From an uncultured Caulobacteraceae bacterium (GTDB taxonomy: Bacteria > Pseudomonadota > Alphaproteobacteria > Caulobacterales > Caulobacteraceae), in NCBI GenBank assembly GCA_946480495.1, contig CAMLKO010000095.1:1-5318 (forward strand): a DNA stretch of 5,318 bases, written 5' to 3'. Position numbers and translations under genes: made by a program. Positions within the stretch are counted from its first letter, which is position 1. Each line of letters begins with the position of its first letter. The notes below the pieces were generated by a model. That model saw nothing but the letters and a program-made list of their open reading frames with translations. It was not told the DNA's origin and ran no database searches. Shown one piece after another: positions 1-5,318 of the stretch.

Positions 1-402
1 CAGGACCTTCTTGCGCTCGGTCTTCGACAGGCGCAGCGCCAGCTTAGCGGAGGTCGTCGTCTTGCCCGAGCCCTGCAGGCCGGCCATCAGGATCACGGTC
101 GGCGGGTTCAGCGACAGGTTCAGCGGCGCGGGCTCATCGCCGCCCAGCATCTCGACCAGGCCGTCGTAGACGATCTTCACCACCTGGTCGGCGGGGCGGA
201 CCGAGCGGATCACGGACTCGCCGGTCGCGCGCTCCTTGGCATGCGCGATGAAGTCCTTGACCACCGGCAGCGCCACGTCGGCCTCGAGCAGGGCCACGCG
301 CACCTCGCGCAGCGCCTCGTCGACGTCCTTCTCGCCAAGGACGCCGCGTCCGCTCAGCCGGTCGAATACCCCGGTCAGCCGCTCAGAAAGGCCTTCGAAC
401 AC
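1..402 (-). CDS. ffh: Signal recognition particle protein Ffh, N-terminal part (3' end outside window)
   Basis: Ffh is the SRP54-type GTPase that binds SRP RNA and the signal sequences of nascent chains and delivers ribosomes to FtsY at the inner membrane. The visible 134 codons begin MFEGLSERLTGVFDRLSGRG, the usual start of Ffh. The helical N domain covers about residues 1-90 and contains the conserved ALLEADV motif (37-43) that contacts the G domain. The G domain starts near residue 100, with the P-loop GLQGSGKTTT at 108-117. The GTG at 402-400 is chosen because it gives the family N-terminus at its usual place and has GGAG seven bases upstream; a nearby ATG at 409-407 is in another frame. 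The rest of the G domain and the methionine-rich M domain lie beyond the left edge. It is transcribed divergently from the exported-protein/murI unit. Identification is secure. Confidence 0.97.
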   Translation of the reverse strand, partial: MFEGLSERLTGVFDRLSGRGVLGEKDVDEALREVRVALLEADVALPVVKDFIAHAKERATGESVIRSVRPADQVVKIVYDGLVEMLGGDEPAPLNLSLNPPTVILMAGLQGSGKTTTSAKLALRLSKTERKKVL

Positions 403-409
403 GCACCAT

Positions 410-413
410 CTCC
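410..413 (-). promoter_or_regulatory. Shine-Dalgarno site of ffh
   Basis: GGAG on the minus strand ends seven bases before the GTG at 402. It supports the GTG start over the out-of-frame ATG at 409-407, which has no such site at a useful distance. Confidence 0.6.
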
Positions 414-433
414 ATCGACGCAAACGCAGTCAG

Positions 434-461
434 CCCCCGTGGACGATCACGTCGACGGGGG
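434..461 (-). repeat. 28-bp near-perfect inverted repeat in the ffh leader region
   Basis: The arms CCCCCGTGGACG (434-445) and CGTCGACGGGGG (450-461) are reverse complements at 11 of 12 positions, around a four-base centre ATCA (446-449). The single mismatch is 441/454. In an ffh transcript starting upstream this would fold into a 12-bp stem, interrupted by one C-C mismatch, with a tetraloop, about 32 bases before the start codon. No T-tract follows on either strand, so a simple intrinsic terminator is unlikely. It could be a leader hairpin or a dyad operator; the sequence does not decide which. Confidence 0.6.
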
Positions 462-479
462 TCCTCGCCGCCCTCGTCC

Positions 480-508
480 GATATAGGTACCGGGGTCGTG
501 GCGGTGGA
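480..508 (-). promoter_or_regulatory. Weak candidate promoter for ffh
   Basis: On the minus strand TATATC at 485-480 resembles a -10 element and is the most A/T-rich spot upstream of ffh. The hexamer at the matching -35 distance (508-503, TCCACC, 17-bp spacer) fits TTGACA at only three positions. Transcription from here would begin near 472 and place the inverted repeat at 434-461 within the leader. This is a suggestion only. Confidence 0.2.
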
Positions 509-534
509 GGGCGCTGCTGCTGCTGCGCCGGAAA

Positions 535-561
535 GGCGGCCTTATGCGCGCGAAGGCCGCC
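535..561. repeat. Perfect 9-bp inverted repeat with 9-base loop
   Basis: GGCGGCCTT (535-543) and AAGGCCGCC (553-561) are exact reverse complements around ATGCGCGCG. On the minus strand the stem is followed by only TTTCC, and on the plus strand by AAAGG, so it lacks the U-run of a good intrinsic terminator. It lies about 135 bases before the first plus-strand gene and could be an operator-like dyad or a leader structure. Confidence 0.5.
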
Positions 562-643
562 AAAGGCAAGCGTGACCGGGCCTGCGCGGGGGTTCCCCGG
601 ACCCAAAATTCGGCGCAATCTCGGCGCGACATACCGGGTAATA

Positions 644-672
644 GGCGCGCACAGGGAGGATTTTCGCGCGCC
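644..672 (+). repeat. 7-bp inverted repeat with a purine-rich, Shine-Dalgarno-like loop
   Basis: GGCGCGC (644-650) pairs with GCGCGCC (666-672) across a 15-base loop that contains AGGGAGGA (653-660), a strong ribosome-binding-like sequence. No ATG, GTG or TTG follows at a useful distance, and the true start of the next gene is at 697 with its own site. The stem is simple GC alternation, which can arise by chance in DNA of this composition. Confidence 0.35.
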
Positions 673-685
673 GGGGTTCAGGATC

Positions 686-690
686 GGGGA
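686..690 (+). promoter_or_regulatory. Ribosome binding site deciding the start at 697
   Basis: GGGGA ends six bases before the ATG at 697. Together with the signal peptide that begins there, it favours 697 over the in-frame ATG at 544, which has no ribosome binding site and would put 51 Arg- and Ala-rich residues before the signal peptide. Confidence 0.5.
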
Positions 691-696
691 ATACCA

Positions 697-1185
697 ATGC
701 GTCACTTCGTGCTCGGCATCGCCGCCGCCGCCGCGCTCTGCGGACCGGCGGCCGCTCAAGGTACGACGCCCTACCAGAGCGGATACACCACCACCGTCAC
801 CCCGCTCGGCGAGCTCTCCAGCGACAGCCTGCAATGGATGGTCAAGCAGACCCAGCGCCAGGCGACCGTGCCGTCCACCAGCCTCGCCGAGATCGACACC
901 GCCATCGACAAGGCGGTCGGGCCGGATCTCGAGGCCGTCGCCGGCCACCACCACTTCACCAAGACCGACATGGCGCTGGCGATGCGCTACGAGATCGTCT
1001 TCAAGGCGCGTGAGATGGTGTTGGACAACATACGTCTCCTGAAGAAGTCCTTCGCCCAGACGAAGTCCGACGACGACCGGCTGGCGCTGCAGGACATGAC
1101 GCTGCGCCGGATGCAGCTCGATACGCTGGTGGACCAGTCCAAGAAGGGTCTGACGCGGGCCGCCAAGACGATCGTCGTCGACTAA
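697..1185 (+). CDS. Exported helical protein of unknown function, paralogue of the next gene
   Basis: This 162-residue protein is not one I recognise. Residues 1-20 form a Sec signal peptide: MR, then a hydrophobic alanine-rich core, then PAAA with likely cleavage before Gln21. The mature part starts with a Gly/Thr/Ser-rich stretch (about 21-45) and continues as mostly amphipathic, charged helices with no further membrane segment. Landmarks are Trp47, RQ at 54-55, Pro59, PDL at 76-78, a His run at 84-86 and Tyr98. Cys15 is not in a proper lipobox (Leu precedes it), so a lipoprotein is unlikely. Trp47, the RQ pair, the Pro, PDL and the signal peptide recur in the next gene, which points to tandem duplication. 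It is probably periplasmic and probably first in a unit ending with murI, 84 bases before the second paralogue. A role in the envelope is only inference. Confidence 0.85.
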   Translation: MRHFVLGIAAAAALCGPAAAQGTTPYQSGYTTTVTPLGELSSDSLQWMVKQTQRQATVPSTSLAEIDTAIDKAVGPDLEAVAGHHHFTKTDMALAMRYEIVFKAREMVLDNIRLLKKSFAQTKSDDDRLALQDMTLRRMQLDTLVDQSKKGLTRAAKTIVVD

Positions 1186-1256
1186 TGGCCTCATAGTCGA
1201 ACTTACTTCACCGTAAATTCGCCGCGATCCGGACCAAACCTTCCGTTGAGCAAACA

Positions 1257-1265
1257 GGGGAGGGG
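1257..1265 (+). promoter_or_regulatory. Ribosome binding site deciding the start at 1270
   Basis: GGGGAGGGG contains GGAGG at 1259-1263, six bases before the ATG at 1270. It lies inside the frame extension from a possible TTG at 1246, so it argues for the ATG as the real start. The signal peptide also begins exactly at this ATG. Confidence 0.65.
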
Positions 1266-1269
1266 TCCC

Positions 1270-1806
1270 ATGCGTGCAGCAATGCTGGGTATCGTTGTGG
1301 CGGCGGCGTTCGCGGGAAGCGCGGCCGCGCAGCCGGCGGTGCTGATCCCGTCAAAGCCCATTCACGGCACCGCGCCGAGCTTCAAAGCCGACCTGCCGTC
1401 CAAGATCACCAACTGGGAAAACCAGGAGATCGAGCGGCAGTTCGCCAACCCGACGACCATGTACGACCTGGAGCTTGGCATGCTGATGGCGCTGGAGCCG
1501 GACCTCCAGAGCCTCGCCAAGCGCCAGAAGCTGTCGTTCAACGAGGTCGAGGTGCTGGTCATGTACGACGTGATCACCGGGGCCGCGAAGAAGATGGACA
1601 AGGCCGTCCATGACCGGCGCGACGAGGTCGAAAAGGCCCACCTCCCCGATCGCCAGGACGTCCAGCTGCGGTCGCTGGAGCGCCGCAAGGACGGGCTGCT
1701 CGGCCTGATCAAGGAGCTTGGGCCCCGGATGACGCCCAACACCCGGCTGCTCAGCCAGGGCACGCCCGAGAACGAGATGCTGAACCTCGGCGCCAAGGGC
1801 AAATAG
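1270..1806 (+). CDS. Exported helical protein of unknown function, second paralogue, upstream of murI
   Basis: This 178-residue protein is not one I recognise. The signal peptide (1-20) ends SAAA with likely cleavage before Gln21, the same position as in the preceding gene; 13 of the first 21 residues are identical between the two. The mature protein has a Pro/Ser/Lys-rich start (about 22-46), then Trp49, RQ at 56-57, Pro61, PDL at 77-79 and Tyr99, spaced almost exactly as in its neighbour. From about 104 to 150 it is a very charged helical segment that may form a coiled coil. Its C-terminal tail (about 151-178) is longer than that of the neighbour and looks flexible. It lacks the neighbour's His run. 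It stops 42 bases before murI on the same strand, so co-transcription is likely. Periplasmic location is predicted from the signal peptide; function is unknown. Confidence 0.85.
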   Translation: MRAAMLGIVVAAAFAGSAAAQPAVLIPSKPIHGTAPSFKADLPSKITNWENQEIERQFANPTTMYDLELGMLMALEPDLQSLAKRQKLSFNEVEVLVMYDVITGAAKKMDKAVHDRRDEVEKAHLPDRQDVQLRSLERRKDGLLGLIKELGPRMTPNTRLLSQGTPENEMLNLGAKGK

Positions 1807-1848
1807 CGCCCGTGGACGCGGCCCCTGCCGGAGGCTAAAGCCGAAGGC

Positions 1849-2700
1849 ATGGTCATCGGCGTTTTCGACTCCGGCGTGGGCGGTCTCTCCGTCCACCGCG
1901 CGCTTACCCGGCGCCTCCCCAAGGCCGACTTCATCTACCTGGCCGACCAGGCCAACGCCCCCTATGGCGGCCGCCCGGGCGAGGAGATCGTGGCGCTCAC
2001 CCGCGCGGGCTGCGAGCGGCTGTTCGACATGGGCGCGAGCGTCGTCGTGCTGGCCTGCAACACCGCCTCGGCCATCGCGCTTCGGCGGCTTCAGCAGACC
2101 TGGCTGCCCGGCTACCGCAAGGCGCTCGGCCGGCCGGTCAATGTGCTGGGCATCATCGTGCCGACCATCGAGGCGGCCACCGGCCTTCCCTGGGAGCACG
2201 AGGCCGAGCGGCGCGGCGAGAAGATCGAGCAGCTCGACATACTGGGCGTCTTCTCGACGCCCGCCACCGTGGGCAGCCGCGTCTATGAGATCGAGATCGA
2301 CAAGCGCCGGCAGGACGTCGCTGTCTTTTCCGAGCCCTGCCCGAACCTGGCGCGGATGATCGAGGACGGGGTGAGCCGCGAAGAGCTGGCGCGCGAGATC
2401 GCCGGGCACGTCGCGGCGCTGAAGACGCGGATCGGCCGCTATCCCGACCGCGCCATCCTCGGCTGCACCCACTACGAGCTGGTCGGCGACCTCTTCCGCG
2501 AGGCGCTGCCGCCCGGCACGCCGCTGATCCAGCAGCCGGCCGCCACCGCCGATTCCCTGGAACGCTACTTCGCGCGCCATCCGGAATACGAGACGGGGAC
2601 GAGCGGCCTTCGCCGCTTCCTCACCACCGGCGAGGCCGGGCCGCAAAACGCGCTGGTCGCCAGCTTCTGGGGCGAGCCGCTGGTCTTCGAGCCGGCCTAG
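1849..2700 (+). CDS. murI: Glutamate racemase
   Basis: MurI interconverts L- and D-glutamate without a cofactor, supplying cytoplasmic D-Glu that MurD adds to the peptidoglycan precursor. The 283 residues match the family length. The N-terminal strand and loop FDSGVGG place Asp7 and Ser8 in the active site; ADQANAPYG at 32-40 is the conserved D-x4-PYG-type segment. The two catalytic cysteines are Cys70 in ACNTAS (69-74) and Cys206 in GCTHYE (205-210), with His208 beside the second. STPATV (136-141) is the substrate-binding TxxTV-type loop. A charged insertion-like stretch sits at about 113-130. The ATG at 1849 is the only start available after the in-frame stop at 1804-1806. Its ribosome site is unclear: GGAGG at 1830-1834 is rather far, GAAGG at 1843-1847 too close, AAAG at 1837-1840 is well placed but weak. 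The 3' end overlaps trpS by four bases. Confidence 0.96.
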   Translation: MVIGVFDSGVGGLSVHRALTRRLPKADFIYLADQANAPYGGRPGEEIVALTRAGCERLFDMGASVVVLACNTASAIALRRLQQTWLPGYRKALGRPVNVLGIIVPTIEAATGLPWEHEAERRGEKIEQLDILGVFSTPATVGSRVYEIEIDKRRQDVAVFSEPCPNLARMIEDGVSREELAREIAGHVAALKTRIGRYPDRAILGCTHYELVGDLFREALPPGTPLIQQPAATADSLERYFARHPEYETGTSGLRRFLTTGEAGPQNALVASFWGEPLVFEPA

Positions 2701-3728
2701 TCGGCCCGCCAGAAGCCGACCAGCCGCCTGACCTCTTCGACCGTCGGCGCGGCGGTTTCCCGGGCCTTTTCCGCGCCCCTGGCGAGGATGCGGTCGATCT
2801 CGGCGGGATCGGCCAGGTAGCCGCGCATCTTCTCCCCCACCGACCCCAGCACCGAGACCGCGAGGTCGGCGAGCGCCGGCTTGAAGGCGCCGAAACCCTT
2901 GCCGGCGAACTGCGCCAACGCGTCGGCCTTCGAGACGTTGGCCAGCGCCGCGTAGATGCCGACGAGGTTGTCGGCCTCGGGCCGGGCGGCGAGCGCTTCG
3001 AGGTTGTCGGGCAAAGGCTCCGGATCGGTCTTCGCCTTCCTGATCTTCTGGCTGATCGCGTCGGCGTCGTCGGTCAGGTTGATGCGCGAGAAGTCCGACG
3101 GGTCGGACTTGCTCATCTTCGCCGTTCCGTCCCGCAAGCTCATCACCCGCGCGCCCGGGCCCTGCGTCAGCGGCTCGGGCAGGGGGAAGAAGCCGGGCGC
3201 CTCGAAGTCGTGGTTGAACTTGCCGGCGATGTCGCGGGTCAGCTCCAGGTGCTGCTTCTGGTCCTCGCCCACCGGCACGTGGGTGGCCTTGTAGGCCAGG
3301 ATGTCGGCGGCCTGCAGCACCGGGTAGGTGTAGAGGCCGACCGAGGCGCGTTCCTTGTGCTTGCCCGACTTCTCCTTGAACTGCGTCATCCGGTCGAGCC
3401 AGCCCAGCCGCGCGACGCAGTTGAACACCCACGCCAGCTCCGCATGCGCGGTGACCGCCGACTGCGGGAAGATGGTCGCCTTGGCCGGATCCAGCCCCGA
3501 GGCGAGGTAGGCCGCCGCGATCTCGCGGGTCTGGTCGGCCAGCTTGGCCGGGTCCTGCCACACGGTGATGGCGTGCATGTCGGCGACGAAGATGAAGGTG
3601 TCCATCTCGTGCTGCAGGCGCGCGAACTTCACCAGCGCGCCGAGGTAGTTGCCAAGGTGCAGCGCCCCGGACGGCTGGACGCCGGAAAGGACGCGGGTCG
3701 GGCCGGAGTAAGATGCCTCGTCGGTCAT
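2697..3728 (-). CDS. trpS: Tryptophanyl-tRNA synthetase
   Basis: TrpS is a class I aminoacyl-tRNA synthetase that charges tRNA-Trp in the cytoplasm. The 343 residues are a normal length. The Rossmann fold opens with [18 protein letters not shown] (15-32), where HLGN (24-27) is the HIGH-type signature. Asp142 in [12 protein letters not shown] matches the residue that recognises the tryptophan indole in characterised TrpRS. VPVGEDQ (151-157) is a TrpRS hallmark, and KMSKS is at 204-208. The C-terminal helices continue to FWRAD. The ATG at 3728 is nine bases after the murJ stop, and AAGG at 3739-3736, overlapping that stop, is a plausible ribosome site, so trpS is probably translationally coupled to murJ. 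The stop codon is shared in part with murI on the opposite strand. All catalytic motifs are intact. Confidence 0.97.
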   Translation of the reverse strand: MTDEASYSGPTRVLSGVQPSGALHLGNYLGALVKFARLQHEMDTFIFVADMHAITVWQDPAKLADQTREIAAAYLASGLDPAKATIFPQSAVTAHAELAWVFNCVARLGWLDRMTQFKEKSGKHKERASVGLYTYPVLQAADILAYKATHVPVGEDQKQHLELTRDIAGKFNHDFEAPGFFPLPEPLTQGPGARVMSLRDGTAKMSKSDPSDFSRINLTDDADAISQKIRKAKTDPEPLPDNLEALAARPEADNLVGIYAALANVSKADALAQFAGKGFGAFKPALADLAVSVLGSVGEKMRGYLADPAEIDRILARGAEKARETAAPTVEEVRRLVGFWRAD

Positions 3729-3735
3729 GCGGCGG

Positions 3736-3739
3736 CCTT
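3736..3739 (-). promoter_or_regulatory. Ribosome binding site of trpS overlapping the murJ stop codon
   Basis: AAGG on the minus strand begins inside the murJ TAA (3740-3738) and ends seven bases before the trpS ATG. Ribosomes finishing murJ would stop on top of this site, an arrangement that suits coupled translation. Confidence 0.4.
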
Positions 3740-5318
3740 AGCCGGTCTCGCCCGGCGGGGGCAAGTCCGCCTTGGGCCGCCGGACCATCGCCTTGATCTC
3801 CGTCAGGGTCATCCCCCCGAAGGCGAACAGCAGCAGCGGATAGACCGCCGCGCCCGCGATGGCGACGAGGATGATGGCGATCTCCTTGCGCCCGACCGCC
3901 GCCTGGATTTCCGGCCGGAAGAAGGACGCCGTCGCCAGCAGGGCGGCCATCCCCAGGCTCGCCGCCACGATCCGCGCCAGCCGCGACCAGGTGGCCGCCG
4001 ACGGCCGGTACTGATCCAGCCGGTGCAGCTTCCAGGCCGATTGCGCCACGTTGATCCACGAGGCCAGCGCGGTGGCCGCCGCGATCCCGCGGATGCCGAA
4101 GAAGTGGAAGAAGACCACGCCCGCGCCGATGTTCACCGCGATGGAGATCAGCGCGAACCGCATCGGCGAGCGCGTGTCGCCCCGCGCAAAGAAGGCCCGC
4201 GAATAGAGCTGCTGCAGCACGAACGCCGGCACGCCCAGCCCATAGAAGAACAGCGCGCTGGCGGTGTTGTGGGCGTCGTACACGGTGAAGGCGCCGCGCG
4301 TGTAGAGGGCGTCCGACAGGAAGAAGGGGATCGAGGCCATCGCCGCCGCCGCCGGCAGCGTCAGGGCCATGGCGAAGGTGATCGCCTGGTCCATCGCCGT
4401 CTGGGCTTCCGAATGGTCCTTGGCCTGCACCGCGCGCGACAGCTGCGGCAGCAGGGCGACGCCGATCGCCACGCCCACGAGCCCCAGCGGCAGCTGGTAG
4501 AGCCGGTCGGCCGTCGCCAGCCACGTCCGCCCGCCGTTCACGAAGCTCGCCAGATAGCCGGAGATGAAGATGTTGAGCTGCGTGGCGCTGGCCGAGATGG
4601 CGCCCGGCACGGCGCGGCCCAGCAGCTCGCGGATTTCCGGCGTCAGGGTGGGCAGCACCCAGCGCACTTCCGCGCCGCTCTTCCTCACGCCCCAGGCCAG
4701 CAGCGCCGCCTGCAGGACGCCGGCCACGATCACGCCGATGGAGCCCGCGATGGCCGCCATGCGCGGGTCCTTCTGCGGCCACATCGCGCCCAGCATGCAC
4801 AGGTTCAGCACCACCGGCGCGATCGCCGACAGCACGAACCTTCCCCGCGCGTTCAGCACGCCTGACAGGTGCGCCACGATGGCCATGCAGGGCAGGTAGG
4901 GCATGCTGATCTGGGTCAGCGTCACCGCCAGCTTGAACTTGATCGGATCGTCGGCGTAGCCCGCGTTGATGACGTACATCAGCCACGGCATCGCCAGCTC
5001 GCAGATCACCGTGATGACGATGGTCGCGGCCGCCAGCGTCGCCATCGCATCGCCCGCCAGCTTGTCGGCGACCTCCTCGCCGTCGGTCTCCAGCGACTTC
5101 GAATAGGCGGGCACGAAGGCGGCGGCGAAGGCGCCCTCGGCGAAGATGCGGCGGAAGAGGTTGGGGAAGGCCAGCGCCGTCTGGAAGGCGTCGGCCGCCG
5201 CCGTCGCGCTGGCGCCGAGCCGCGCGGCCACCACCAGGTCCCGCGCCAGCCCGAATATCCGGCTGACCAGCGTCAGGCCCGAAAAGATCATCGACGAGCG
5301 GATGAGGCCGCCGCCCTT
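3738..5318 (-). CDS. murJ: Lipid II flippase MurJ (MviN), start just outside the window
   Basis: MurJ is the inner-membrane MOP-superfamily transporter that moves undecaprenyl-linked peptidoglycan precursor (lipid II) to the periplasm. Counting from the internal Met at 5291, 517 residues are visible, with about 14 hydrophobic segments. Near the start SRIFGLARD (10-18) carries the two arginines equivalent to E. coli Arg18 and Arg24. FPNLFRRIFAEGAF (42-55) is the family signature with the Arg pair and Glu lining the cavity. ADRLYQLPLGLVGVAIG (261-277) carries the arginine that aligns by motif with E. coli Arg270. The frame stays open from 5291 to the window edge, giving KGGGLIRSS before that Met; LIRSS aligns with LLKSL at the E. 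coli N-terminus. The true start is therefore probably only a few codons beyond 5318, and no start codon exists in between. In related genomes glnD often lies upstream. It precedes trpS by nine bases. Confidence 0.96.
   Translation of the reverse strand, partial: KGGGLIRSSMIFSGLTLVSRIFGLARDLVVAARLGASATAAADAFQTALAFPNLFRRIFAEGAFAAAFVPAYSKSLETDGEEVADKLAGDAMATLAAATIVITVICELAMPWLMYVINAGYADDPIKFKLAVTLTQISMPYLPCMAIVAHLSGVLNARGRFVLSAIAPVVLNLCMLGAMWPQKDPRMAAIAGSIGVIVAGVLQAALLAWGVRKSGAEVRWVLPTLTPEIRELLGRAVPGAISASATQLNIFISGYLASFVNGGRTWLATADRLYQLPLGLVGVAIGVALLPQLSRAVQAKDHSEAQTAMDQAITFAMALTLPAAAAMASIPFFLSDALYTRGAFTVYDAHNTASALFFYGLGVPAFVLQQLYSRAFFARGDTRSPMRFALISIAVNIGAGVVFFHFFGIRGIAAATALASWINVAQSAWKLHRLDQYRPSAATWSRLARIVAASLGMAALLATASFFRPEIQAAVGRKEIAIILVAIAGAAVYPLLLFAFGGMTLTEIKAMVRRPKADLPPPGETG

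Larger units (their letters stand above)
403..696. other. Divergent non-coding gap between ffh and the first exported-protein gene
   Basis: These 294 bases separate two divergently read genes, so they must hold promoters for both directions. I find no believable protein: the open frames crossing it are rich in Arg, Pro and Ala, lack ribosome binding sites and look like GC-driven shadows. I see no tRNA and no SRP RNA signature (no GGAAGGAAGCA-like tetraloop region). The gap contains three inverted repeats (434-461, 535-561, 644-672), a short GCT repeat (513-524) and a seven-base direct repeat (610-616 and 621-627). No convincing -35/-10 pair was found on either strand. Confidence 0.7.

Noticed and set aside
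510..529. GCT triplet repeat flanked by GGCGC/GCGCC
   Set aside because: Only four repeat units and a five-base GC stem; too short to claim as a functional or phase-variable repeat.
544..696. Upstream extension of the first exported protein to an ATG at 544
   Set aside because: The ATG lies in the loop of an inverted repeat without a ribosome site, and the extension would bury the signal peptide behind 51 residues.
403..696. SRP RNA gene next to ffh
   Set aside because: The conserved SRP RNA helix 8 signature is absent from both strands of the gap.
739..741. Lipoprotein processing at Cys15 of the first exported protein
   Set aside because: The residue before the cysteine is Leu, which does not fit a lipobox, while a normal AAA cleavage site follows at residues 18-20.
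430..1194. A 254-codon minus-strand frame opposite the first exported-protein gene
   Set aside because: It has no domain or ribosome site and mirrors the codons of the plus-strand gene, which has a clear signal peptide and a paralogue.
1246..1269. TTG start for the second exported protein
   Set aside because: It would add eight residues before the signal peptide and would make the strong GGGGAGGGG ribosome site part of the coding region.
1804..1848. Possible stop-codon readthrough joining the second exported protein to murI, which are in the same frame with no other stop between them
   Set aside because: Being in the same frame has a one-in-three chance, 14 codons without a stop are expected at this GC content, and an exported fusion of a cytoplasmic racemase makes little sense.
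3210..4865. A 551-codon open frame on the plus strand opposite trpS and murJ
   Set aside because: Its translation is Arg/Gln/His-rich with no recognisable motif, and it is antisense to two well-supported genes.
1351..4986. A 1211-codon open frame on the minus strand spanning trpS, part of murJ and the antisense of murI
   Set aside because: It is in a different frame from the intact trpS and murJ genes and reads as low-complexity Arg/Gly/Ala-rich protein without domains or a ribosome site; it is a shadow of GC-rich codon use.

Overview
The window is ordinary chromosomal DNA from a GC-rich bacterium, most likely an alphaproteobacterium. Third codon positions are strongly G/C, and the order murJ-trpS is a familiar alphaproteobacterial neighbourhood, where glnD commonly lies upstream of murJ (mviN). 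A Caulobacterales-type organism is a reasonable guess, but I cannot fix the genus from the sequence. I see no insertion sequence, phage gene, CRISPR array, tRNA or rRNA.

Layout from left to right. Bases 1-402 (minus strand) are the 5' part of ffh, the protein subunit of the signal recognition particle; its GTG start is inside the window and its 3' part runs off the left edge. Bases 403-696 are a non-coding divergent gap that is rich in inverted repeats. Next, on the plus strand, come two small genes (697-1185 and 1270-1806) for exported proteins that I do not recognise. Their signal peptides and a shared motif pattern show that they are diverged tandem paralogues. After 42 bases follows murI (1849-2700, glutamate racemase). 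The next unit is on the minus strand and converges on murI: trpS (2697-3728, tryptophanyl-tRNA synthetase) preceded by murJ (3738 to the right edge, lipid II flippase). The start of murJ is just outside the window. murI and trpS overlap by four bases at their stop codons.

How the genes relate. MurI makes the D-glutamate used in peptidoglycan precursors, and MurJ flips the finished lipid-linked precursor across the inner membrane, so two steps of one pathway lie in converging units. TrpS and Ffh serve translation and protein export. The two exported proteins probably act in the periplasm and are probably co-transcribed with murI, but their function is unknown.

The window does not contain a clear undescribed system. 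The items most worth a second look are the paralogous exported pair next to murI, a 28-bp near-perfect inverted repeat in the ffh leader region, and the shared-stop convergence of murI and trpS. Several very long open frames on both strands are shadows produced by the high GC content.
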